From NCBI GenBank assembly GCA_000727475.1, contig KL647315.1, forward strand, positions 1,328,826-1,392,825: a stretch of DNA of 64,000 bases, written 5' to 3'. Made by a program: the position numbers and the translations under genes. Every line of letters starts with the position of its first letter. Positions within the stretch are counted from its first letter, which is position 1. This DNA is from Sarcocystis neurona (Eukaryota > Apicomplexa > Conoidasida > Eucoccidiorida > Sarcocystidae). Positions 1 to 11,800 of this stretch are shown piece after piece. The notes beneath the pieces were generated by a model, which made no database searches, had not been told where the DNA came from, and was given only the letters and a program-made list of their open reading frames with translations.

Positions 1-2420
1 TGTCGCTTCGTCTCCTGCACGTATACATATATATGTATACGTACAGGTGTATAGATGCCTACGGAGAAACACACCGGCGTAGAAGGCGCCTGCAAGTGTG
101 GTCCGCAGATGTTCGTAGAGAAATGCAGATACGTACGTATATGTGTTAGAAAGCTCTTGTCAGCAGGTGTCTCCACGCAGCGGAACACAAGTAGAAGAGA
201 GGCACGCCTGCATATGTGTCGCGGCAAATTTATATGTGCACCCCAAGGTGTGTGGGCGTGCGCGCATGCGACTCCTGCATACGTCCGTTGTCCACACCTA
301 CAGCAGTCTCGCTTGCACAGAGGAACCCAGTACCGCCCCTTTTGCGTGGAGAACAAGCCCAAGCGGATGCAGTGCCACAAGACATTTCGTCCCCTCGTTT
401 TCTGTCCGTTCTCCCCTCTCTGTCTCTGTCTCGATAACGCATGCGGAAACGTGAGATGCCATGCACCCGCCGCAGAGGCGCAGACCAGGCGCTCCTCGTC
501 TCCCTGAGCCGGGCCCTCCGACCACGGCCGGTGCTGACTCTGAAAGGAGGGGGCTTCAACACAGGAAGAGGCCTTGCATGCGTCACACGCCCGCCCCACC
601 GCAGGCCGAGAACAGCAAACGCTGGGAGTCGCGTGCCCACGTGCGGAGGGCAACTCTGTGCAGCTCCCTCCCGTTGAAGACGCGGCGCATGCGGCGAGAC
701 GGAAGAGGAGGAGGGGGACGCACGGTAGGAGAAGACGCAGACTCTGAATTGCGGGAGGTGTGCCAGAGACGTTTCTCGTGATGGCTCCCCCCCTCGTGTG
801 GACGCGCGTCAAATTCTGCGGCGAGTGGTTTCCCCAAGAACAGCAGGGCCCCCGATACGGCGGTGCTATCACGCTTGGGTTCAAGGCTTGCTGCTTGCAC
901 TTGGCGCGTAGCTGCTGGGATCTGACGGCTATCTGCTGCAGCAGGCATGCGTGCCGGCGCGGCCACGAGAGAAGTCGCCAGCCGCATGCACGGCGCTGCA
1001 GGCCTTTTCCAGCAGTTTCTCACATATGTTCCTCCCACGTATGTCTGCCGCGAAATTCCTCACGAGATCACAGTAACGCGTATACGCATTTGCTGAACAA
1101 ATGCACGTCATATGGGCCCCCACGAGTCTCCCTAGAGACGCCTATACACAGGCGTGTATCTGTGGGCAGGAGGCTTCCTGTCTCTGTCTCCGTCTACTTT
1201 GTGGACTTGTCCACCGGCATTTGCACACACCGAGCCCACACAAACACATACGCATGTACAGGACGCTGTTTTTCCTTTCTTTTCTGTACGAGTAGACGCG
1301 CTCTATGGCTTTTCTATACAGAAAAGTCCCTGAGCTGCATGGCTGCAGGTGCAAGTCTGGAAGTCTGAACGAGTAGAGAAGGTGAGGCACGAGGATGGCC
1401 GTTCCTCGGCAGCAGCACGTGGTTCTGGTGAAAATGTTCTGGCCAGAGACACGGCGGCGTGCATGCGCTTCCTCACAGAGATATGCATCGGGGTTTTCTC
1501 CCGTGCGGTTTCATGCCCCGTTTGCTCTTCACCGTGCGGCATGCAACGACGACAGCTCACCCGAGGAGAGACTGCGCACGGAGAAAATCTCCATAAACTT
1601 CTTAAAAGGCGCATGCAAGGACTTCCTGCAGTGCCTCTTCCTCGACCGCCACACACACGAGCTGTCTGCCACTAGAGACAGAAGTGACAGAAAGAAAAAG
1701 GCGACGCTGCTGAGACGTCGGCCTGCGGCGCGCATGCATGGGGGCTCACGCGAAGAGACTGCAGCACAGCGTCGGACCTGGTGCGCGCGTCGGCTGGTGG
1801 GGGGGCATCCTGGCGTCTCCTTCTGGCCAGACGCCAATACTTGCTGGCACTCTCTTGTCCACACATCTCGTTTTTCCTTCTCTTCTTACAGGGAAAGGTG
1901 AAGGAACGTCTACGTGTTCGGATATATATGTGTGGGGAGGGAAGATTCCTTGCATGCGACGCCCTCTGCGTATGCATGCACGTACGTCTCGGGATGTGCT
2001 GCTGAGGCCCCTGCAGCACACAGGTCTTTTTCTTCTTTCTTTCGTCTGATCGCTGCGAGTTGTTGTTGCTGCTATTTCTCTTCGAGAGATAAACGAGCTG
2101 CTTCTTCTGCTGCACCGGTTGGAGAAGTGCATGCGGAAAAGAAACTGCTACGCCTACGCTTCGAAAGGTGCCTGCTGTTCACTGCAGGCAAGTACGCGTC
2201 TTCTACAGACACATGCGGAGGAAAAGGACATGAGAGGGAACAGGTGGGCAGATGGACAAGACAGAGAACAGAGAAAGGAAGGGAGAGAGGCAAACCTTGG
2301 ACAGAAACGAAATCGAGCTTCACGTAGATCCTCAGGAGCAACTGCAACACACGCATGCAGAGAGAGGGCTGTGCTGCAGCTGAGACCACAGCGCATGCGC
2401 GGAAGTTTGTGTTTTCTTAC
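1..2420. other. Downstream intron and/or 3' region of IFT139, no supported exon
   Basis: This stretch should hold the remaining IFT139 exons or a long intron leading to them off the left edge. I read the minus strand in all frames and found no segment resembling the expected C-terminal TTC21B repeats. The sequence is dense in GCATGC palindromes, GAGACG/CGTCTC words and short pyrimidine runs, like the introns further right. One possible micro-exon at 2158-2181 (minus) is discussed among the findings. Confidence 0.5.
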
Positions 2421-2835
2421 CTGTTGACGAATCCCAAGCAGAAGTTTGCGCCAGCTCGGGCGTCCTCAGCTTGGCTGCTGCTGCTGCTTCTGTTACTGCT
2501 GTCGGATTGCGGAACGATGGCGCTGTTGCTCCTGCTGCTCGGGTCGTTGCTACGGGAGAGGATATTTTGAAGCATTTTTCGAAGGGTCTCCCTGTTGCAG
2601 TGGAAGACGCCGCGCTTGCGCATGCAGCGGATACACTCGGCAGCAGCAGCGAAATGCAGCGGAGTCTCAGCAGCAGAGAGCAGATACTGGCACTGCTGCA
2701 GCAGCTGTTCTCCTCCCGCTGCAGGAGCAGCAGGCGTCGCCCCAGAAGGTCCGGGGGAGGGAGCTGACGCAGCAGCAGCAACGTAGTCTTCATCGGTGAA
2801 GGCTGCAGCAAGAGTCTCCAGCTTCAGGCGCAGGC
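2421..2835 (-). CDS. IFT139: IFT139 exon 13 (last one recognised)
   Basis: The acceptor TTTGCTGCAG joins [20 protein letters not shown] in phase to exon 12. Next come an Ala/Pro-rich insertion, [18 protein letters not shown] (form YxTLSRLIDLLRRCGKL), a Ser-rich tract, and finally [15 protein letters not shown] (form AKxEPGFxYCKGLYLW). The donor AACAG|GTAAGA leaves two bases. The family continues for about 300 residues more, which I did not find to the left. Confidence 0.85.
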
Positions 2836-5800
2836 CTGCAGCAAAATAAAGTAGGCGTGGAGGAGAACATGCGTGACGGATGACGCAGCAGCAGCCACCA
2901 AAGAGAGACCGATGCGGCGGACAACACACCGACAGAGATAAAGAAGAACTCCGAGCGTATAGGCGGAAGCGTGAGCGCCTGTCTGCATGCATTTAACGCA
3001 CGTAGTAGTGGTGGCGAAGCGGAAACGCAGCAGCACGACACGCCTGCCACCTACGAGAATCACCCCACAACCAAGTAGATTTGTCTGCTTCCCCCATCCA
3101 CATATATATATGGCGACACCAAGATTCAACAAGGCGACCACCGAGGACCTTTGCACCGCCTTTTTTGTTTGTGTCTCCTCTTTGATAATGTGTCTCTGTG
3201 TGGTGGCCGTGGAGCCTTCTGCTGTTGAGACCCCGTCTCCGTGTCTCTCTGTGTGTACGCGGAAGCACAGCAGCCAGTGAGCGTGTCTCCGCATGCAGAG
3301 CAGCCCAGAGCCGCGACGCACGCACAGGCACATCGGCGCGAGAATATTAGAGGCGCCCTCGATACAGCGGCGAGGCCCAGCCGAAGAAACGCATGCAATA
3401 CTGCCCCGGCAGCCCTAGTGCTCCTCCTCCCAGACGCGCACCCGTCTGTGTACTGCAGACAGCGATTTTCCCGCATGCAAGAGACTCAACACAAGAGGCC
3501 GAAATACATTTTTTGCATGTGATATCTCTTGGCGTCCTGCGTTGGGGGGGGAGACCCGCACACAGACCTGTGCAGACCGACGCATAGCCCAACCTCCTCA
3601 GAAAAGGCCTGCACTGCCCCCTGGCGAGGTCGAGAGCCAGAATACCTACGCGTAGCTGTGCAAGACGCACATGCATAGCCCAGAGATGTATATACGCGCA
3701 TGCAGGTGGACATTTTCTCTTCCCCTGCAAGGAAGAAGAAGTCGTCTCTCACAAGTGCGCTGGGGCAGCACACCCAGGAAGGGGCTTATACGCGTGCTGC
3801 TCAGACACTCATATATGTACATATATAGGGAGAACAGAGACAGAAGAGGAGGAGAGACACACACGAGACGAGGCGGCGAGTGGCCGGGACGGGCAACGGG
3901 AAGAAAACGAAGACGAGACAGGGGGACGGAGACGGGGAGACGGGAAGGGGACGGACGAAGGGCACGGAGACGCAGCCGTCCCTGCAAAAGTACGTATCAA
4001 GTCGGTCAATACTTTCTAAGTCATACGGGCGTAGCCGTACCTATCTATAATATACACATCTGCAGCAGCATATTTCTCTAGAGAAACCACGTATATAGCT
4101 GAAGACCCATAAATCTATCTCTTTGCGTATCCCTCTCTCTATGTATATATGTGTGCGACAGCTTCACTGGATTCCGAATATAATATATACACATATGCAG
4201 ATGTATACACGTATATAAGAAGCTATACATATACATACATACTTAAGCGTGTGTACATGGGTATACAGGAAGATACGTAAATATATACATACATACACAC
4301 ATATATGCATATGTGTCTACTACTAAGGTAACAAATATATATATGTATATAATCATATATGCATATGTACTTATACATACATATATATATATATGTACAT
4401 ATACACACACATACATATATACATACATATATGTAAATGTACATTCGTATATAACAAGATAGATGTATATATATGTATATGTATGCATGTGAACAAATGT
4501 ATATAGTAGGAAATATAAATATATAAATGTATGGGCGTAGATATGCCCGCGTCACGCAAAGAGGACTGGACATCCTTCGCTGCATATTTGCGGAGGGTCT
4601 GTATTTGTTCCCCTTTTTCTCCTCCTCTGCCTTTTCCTTTCTGTCTCTCCCCTTCTATCCCTCTCTATTTACATATACGTATATATGTGTGCGTGCCTGC
4701 AGAAGTATGTGGCTGATACAGAGAAGAAGAGGCCGTCCTCGTCCGCTCTGCCGGAGGATCAGCACGCATGCATCTACCACACGGCGCGAGCGCATGCACG
4801 GCGCTCTCGTTGTCTGCGTAGGTGTTCTTGCAGCGAGACGTTTGCTGCTGCGGCAACGGCTGTCTTCCTTATATCTCTCTGACTATCATTGCCTCTTCCT
4901 CCTGACCGTCTGCTGCTGCGGTCCCATGGCGTGCTTCATGCTGCTGCTGCTCCTGCTGCTGCCGCAGCCCCTGCGGTCGCGGCGGTGTTGCTGACGCTGT
5001 TCGGCCGACCTCCGCGGGGGGTCTCTGGCAGCACCGCTGCTGCTGCTGCTTTCTTTTCTGCCGAGTCATTACCTTCGGCGTGATGCGGAGATACGCGGAG
5101 AAGCTTGTCGAGCGTGTGCTGTGCTTGTGCCCACTTTTGCTGCCGCCTGCATGTGCTGGCGAAGCCGAACAGCAGCTCTGCATGCGCCGGGTTTCGCTCG
5201 AGTCCCTGCTGCAGGACGCACAGGGAAGCAGCAGCGTCCCTGCTGTGGTCGCGCAGGGCAGAGGCGAGAGCGCAGCACACTTTTGCATGCAGCTGTCTCC
5301 ACTTTTCCTGCTGCTGCTCTTCTGTCGGGGGGGCTGCTTCTGGTGTCTCTTCCTCTTCGCCTTCGCTCTCGCGTGCTGCTGGTGGCGCCTTGTCGCCCCC
5401 CTTGCCGTACGACTCAACGGCCGCTAAGCAGCGCCGCAGCGTCGTGATGGCTCTGCGGTAGCCCCAACAGAAGCAGCAGCAACGACAGCCGCGGGAGAAG
5501 CCGTGGAGCGGCAGAGCCAAGCCGCAGCAGCAGGGGGGCAGCAGCGAGACAGCAAAAAGACGTGGAAGGGGAGCAACGACAGCAGCACCAAAGAACACCG
5601 GCACAGCATGCGACTAGCAGCAGCAGCAGAAGACCACCACCAGCAGCACACAGGAGCAGCAACAGCAGCACAGGAGGAACAGCAGCAGCGGCAACGGAGA
5701 AGAAGGAGGCGGAGGAGAGCCGTGACGACAGACGAGCAGCACGAGCAGCAGCACATCAGCGGAGAAACGAATGAGGAAGGAGACGGCGACGACACACGCA

Positions 5801-8800
5801 GGACCAAAAGGCACAGGAGAGAAGTTCAACCCAAAGTTGCTGCTCTTGCTGCGCAGTCGTGAACGCCTTTCTCTGTCCGGGAGTTGCATGCAGTACTTGT
5901 AGGGCTATAAATGGCGGTGTAACATCCACTCACACAGCGATATCCCCCTACTTCTCCCAACGCAAAAGAGCAGATATCTCTCTTCATCTGTTACTTCTAC
6001 TTCCCTGGTTTGTCCTCCAGATTCTCTTGTGCTTCCTCCTGATTCGTCGCCCGAAGCACCTCGCCGCCAACGTACCCTGATGCTTCTCTCTGTGTCTCCG
6101 TCTCCCTGTCTCCGTCTCCGTCTCCGTGTCTCCCCCTCTATGTGTCTCCCTCTCTATCTATCTATATATCTATCTATCTGTATATATATATATGGAGGGA
6201 GACAGATATGACTGGGAAAAGGGCAGGTGTAGAGGTATTCATGGAGAAACAAACACACATATATACATAGAGACAACGTGTCAATAGCTAGGTTACATGC
6301 AAGACGACGAAATATAAGTCCCTGGCCAACACTTGTGGAACGATTCTCCTCTTGTGTTACCAGCGCTGTAGAGAAATTATTCTCTCGACTTCTCTTGCAC
6401 CGCTGCGCGCCTCCAGCTGCATCCGTCTGTCTCTGCGCATGCATCTGCTTCTGCGCATGCGTCTGCCCCTGCCCCTGCAACCCCGCTCCTAGGCTTTCCT
6501 CTGCGAGTCTTACCTTTGCAGGAGGTGATGCGTTCTTGCTGCGGGGTGCTGGTAGTGTTGCTGGGCGCCGCTCTGCAGCAGCAGGGCCTCTGCCTTTAGC
6601 AGTAGCGTCTCGACTTTGGTGGAGAGCGAAGCAAAATTGCCGCAGCAGATCGCCTCTGAGTCAAAGAAGGAGGCAGCAGCAATGGCGTCTTCCCACCGCC
6701 GGAGTTTCATCAGCAGCTTCACGCCCTGAAACCGCAGCTCGTGCTCCTCTGCATGCACCGGGAGCACTTCTTTCAGCAGCTGCTGGGCCTCTGCGTAGCG
6801 ATGCGTTCTCTCGAGTGCTTGCACTGCATGCAGTCACGCAGGCAAAGAAGAACTGCAGGAAGCGTCTCAGCCCGAATTCTTCTCTCCAAAAGAGACCCGT
6901 CTACGCCTTCCCCCAAGCGTAACACCCGCATGCATGCGCACATGCATAGGCACGCTTATACACATACATACATGTATACATTGCCGCACCTCGTGCACAC
7001 AAGCATGCGCGAGTGCGGTGACGCAGTCCCTCGCATGCAAGAACAGTTCGGGGCATGCAAGCGCATGTAGGCCGACACCCCTCAAGGAGAAAAGACGTGC
7101 GCATGCAAGTACACACTTAATTGCTGCCGGTAAATTCTTTGCCCGGGAAGACCAAGGACAGTGTCGCGCATGCTGCTGTCGCGCATGCGTCTGTCTACCC
7201 ATGCAGACTTTCCGACAGCGAAATGAGTTGCGGTTAGTCTGCATGCGCTCCACGAATCTCTTCGAAAACGAGACTTCACATGAAGAACGTCTGTTCCCCC
7301 GCAGCATGTGCATGAATCTCCACCCGTGCACGCTGCCCTCCCTGCACCTCCCGCAGCGTCCAGGCGCTTCTTCATTTCTCGGCATCCACCACTTTTCGCG
7401 TCTCTGAAAAACTTCCCTTCCCCACGAGAGGGTCTTCCCCTCCTTCGCGCAGAAGGGGAAGTGCATGCTCTTCCTTTTCTCGTGCAGTAAAAGAGAAAAG
7501 CATCGGTGTCTCTTCTACTTCGAAAAGGGACACGTTGACCTTCTACCGTCTATTGAGAGAAAATGCGCTCTTCTTCTCCTCGCAGAACGCAGGTGTCTCT
7601 CTGCCGGGGGGAAGAGGGAGGAGCAGCCGCTCTCTGCATGCGTTTCGGGGGGCCTACAAGGACGGCGCATGCAGGTTTTCTTGTAGGCACTTCGATTTTC
7701 CTGCATGCACCGGGGTGTTCCGGAAGTGCTCTCTCCCTGTGCCTCTAGAGGTGCCGCACGTCCTTCGTGCATGCGTCTCTTATTTGGAGAGTTTTACGTG
7801 GCATCTTCTCTACGCCTAAGCAGCACCTTTATGGAGGGCTTTCTCTTCCTTTCTCTGTAACGTCTGCGGCGGACTACGCATGTTTGCCTGCATCTCTTCT
7901 TCCTGCTGCACGCAGTCTTTCACAGAGAAGACCCCGGTCTACTTTCGCAGTATTCGCGTGTCTCTCTTGCTGTCTCTTCTCCCGGACAGCTGCGTTCCGC
8001 CGTCTCCCTTCTCTGTGTGTGTCGTGTGCCCTACGTCCGCGCTTCTGACTACCGGGGGCGGGGACTGCGCATGCATCACGGCATATACACATATATATAT
8101 ATATATATGGGCGCGCGGTGTCTGTACGCTACCTGCGCGCATAGCGAGCTGGGGGTCACGGGGCTTCTTCTTCATTGCTGCTTGAAAAGCTTCTGGGGCT
8201 CCAGCTGCAACACCTACGTCGAGCAGTGCTTGCCCAAGAGCAGCGAGATTTTCCGCTGTGGGGTTTGCCGCCGCAATGCCGCGGTAGCAACGCACGTAAG
8301 CGAAGCTGGTGCGGGGACTGCTGTCCTGCATGCAGATGCTGCTGTCGCTGTCGCGCTGTTTGCCTCGGCTGCTCCTCCTCTGCTGCTGCTGCAGCAGGAG
8401 CTGCGCCAGTTTCTTCTGCGAGCGCTCGTAGAGCAGCGAAGAGGCGTCTGCCGGAAACCGCTGCTGCAACAGCGACGCAGCAGCAGCCATGTTTCCCTGC
8501 CCTGCGTACACTTCCGCTTCCTCTAGAGTTAGTAAATCCACCCAGATCGGCGAAACCGCCGCACATTCTTCACGCAGCGCATGCAAAACTTGCTCTGCCT
8601 CCTCTATAAGCTGCATCTGCTGCTGCGCCGGCATCGTGGGTTCTTCCGCTTCCTGCAGCAGCTGCATAACAGCAGCAGCACCACCTGCAAGAGGGGCCGC
8701 TGACGGCGCATATCCGCCAGGGGCTGTTTGCTGCTGCTGCTGCTGCTGTTGCGGTTGAACTCCGGAACAGAGAGCCTTTGCCAGGCTGCAGCAGAGGTGA

Positions 8801-11800
8801 ATCTTCTCGTACATCGTAAAGTGGAAGTGAAGGAGAGAAGAAGAGCACGTTCCAACTCCTGCTCCTGCTGCTGCTCCTGCTCCTGCTGCGACGGCGCTTT
8901 TTATGGGTGGAGCAGGAGAGGGAGCAGGACCCGCAGACTTTGACGAGACAGGGGCGCACACAGCAGCGGAAGGAGAAGAGAACTGGCTGGCGCAGCAACG
9001 CCGTGAGGGGGAGGAAGGGGCGACAGCAGTGCCCTCGCGTTGGGCAGCTGCAGCACTTGTTGAACTTGCGACAGCAGCAGCACTAGTTGAAGACGAAAGG
9101 CGGACGGCAGTCGCAGCAGCAGAGGGACAGGAGGAGGGGGAAGGTTCAGGTGCGGCAGCAGATCGGTCAGGAAGACAGGACGCAGCAGGGACAGGGGTGT
9201 CTGCAGCAGAAGCCGAGACGCGGGAACAGGCATCATCGGCGGTACACACAGAACTGGCTGAGGTGCAGGCAGCAGCAGCAGCAGAAGGCGTGCATGCGGC
9301 AGCAGCGGGAAACAAGGAGGAGGATAAAGCGGAGGCTGAAGGAGCGACAGAGTTTGCGGGGACCACGTCGCTGTTGGCGGGGCCGCAGCAGCAGAAGGAG
9401 AGTGACAGCGTCCTGCACGCGGAGAGACAGCAGCAGCTGCGGGAAGGAGGGTCGACCGGCTGCAGCAGCAGCTTCCTGCCGGCCTTAAAGGCTTCGCATG
9501 CCTTCTCTGCTTGCTGCTGCTGCAGAAGAAGCTCTCCTGCAGAATTTAACGAGAAAAAAGGCAGAGACAGCACTGCGGCTTGGCCGGGAAATTAATGCAT
9601 GCAGCAGCAGTTGTCTCCATGTGTGACGTGCGTCCGCATGCGAGGATACCACCCCCCTATGTCGCCCCCCCAAGCAGCTATCTCTTCTTTCACTTGTCAC
9701 ATATGAGCATGCCTATCCATTTATCCGAGGCGGTCTATCTTCCCACATCCATTTGTGTAGATGTAACCATATTTATCTGCATCTGTATAGCTTTCCACCT
9801 TCCTACCTGTCCACACCTGTGTCAATGTGTGTGCATCTATATATGGCTCTCTATATTTATCTGTGTCTATAGACATTCACCTATCTATGTACACATGCAT
9901 ATCTGCCTATATGTGTCTGTCTATATATGTCTACGTATGTGAAGATTTACCTGCTTCGACGTATACATATATATGTATATCTGTGTGTCTCTCTCTATAT
10001 CTACCTATATTTGTGAAGATCTCCTCTACCCACTTCCACGTGTATATATATATATATGTCTCCCTTTTTACTCGCCCATATCTGTGAAGATCTCTCTCTC
10101 TATATATACGCATTTATCTCCCTACCAATTCATGTACATACGTCCGGGTGCCGGCCCTGTTGCGCATGCAGATATGTAGGTAGCCACGAGCCCGTCTCGC
10201 TTCCAGCAGGCGTACAAACGTGTGTGTGGAGAGGGGGGAGGGGCGGCACACAAAGAGAGAAGGCGGGAGAAAAAACCGGAGAAATCCAAAGAAAAAGGGA
10301 GGGACGGAAGAAGGGAAATGAAGAGAGAAAAGGCCGGGAAGGACTGCGAAACGCGCATGCCTCGGCCGCAGTGCTCGTGCCCCTACATGCACCCAAAAAA
10401 GGTGTTCAAGCGCAAGCACAGACGCTTGCATGGAAACCACGCATGCGAGATTATCTATAGAAATACATATATATATATATATGTATATGCGTAGATATAT
10501 GTAGAGGATAACTAGATGTGTGTGTGTATACATACATGTATGTGCATGCATCTATCTTTGGAGCACGAGCACAGCGGCCGGGGCACACCCGTCTGGCAGG
10601 CTTTTCAGGCCCTTCCTCTCTTCGTTTCGCGTCTTCCGTCCCTCCCTTTTTCTTTGGATCTCTGTTTTTTTCTCTCCCCGTTCTACTGCCCCCCCCCCTC
10701 GCCCTATATGTATATATGTGTATGCGGAGACATTGGACGGAGAAGGAAAGGTGGGTTTTCTTGCACATATATATGTTTTTGAAGACACGGCCGAAAGCAG
10801 GTGTAAAGGGGTGTGTGTGACGACGAGGCTTCTTCTCCACTGCGGCTCTGCAGTTCCAAAATACTTCCAAACAAATTTCTGCCTCTACCCCTACATATAC
10901 ATATATATCCACATATCTACATATATATATATATATATACACACATACACATAGACGTATATATATATATATACAGATACATGCACATATATATGTATAC
11001 GTATATATGTCTTGCCATGTGTAGGGGTCGTTAGGGTCTCTACATACTCTTCTACACATATACATATATGTGTGGGTGTGCAGAAGTCACTTCGAATACG
11101 TAGGGGTCCCTATATACTTGGCTGTACATATATACATATATATGGACATATGACTCTACGTATACAGGACGTTATATATATACAAATACGTTGACGTGTG
11201 TCTGTGTCAGGGGTGTAGAGTAGGTTAGGAAGATATATATTGGCTCCTGCATATACACATATTTATATATACATATATATAGAGAGCGAGGTGCACAGGA
11301 GTTTCTACTGGCTCACTTACTTATGTATACGCGTATACCTGTGCGAGTACAGAGAGACTGGCGAGAATATCAGCGGAGGTGTGCAAGGCAGAGTGTCGTG
11401 CGGGTGCATTTCCCTTTCCTTGTGGAAGGGCTCAAGACCGCAGAGAAGCCCGGCAGCAGTTCCGTTACCTTTCAGCAAATGAAAACAGGGACAGCGAGCG
11501 AGTGATGGGTCCATGCACACTCCTTCGGATAACTGCTGCAGACCTGCTGTTGCGGGTTGCTGCTGCAGCTGGTATACACGCGCGAGCAGCACACGACAAA
11601 TTGCTGCAGTCCCATTGCTGCTGCTGCTTCTCTTGACCTTCCTGCCCCTCCTTTGGCCGTCCCCCCTCTCCCCGTTGCTGTTGCTCCTCTCCCCCCTCCT
11701 CCGGCCGTTCTCCCTGTCCCTGCTGCTGTCGCTCCTCCTGCCGCTGTCGCTCCTCCTGCTGCCGTCGCTTCTCCTGCTGCTGCCGCTGTCGCTCCTCCTG

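Noticed and set aside
583..1038. Minus-strand frame containing RRVFNGRELHRVALRTWA, slightly like the next expected TTC21B segment
   Set aside because: There is no acceptor AG at the right place and the match is short; likely chance.
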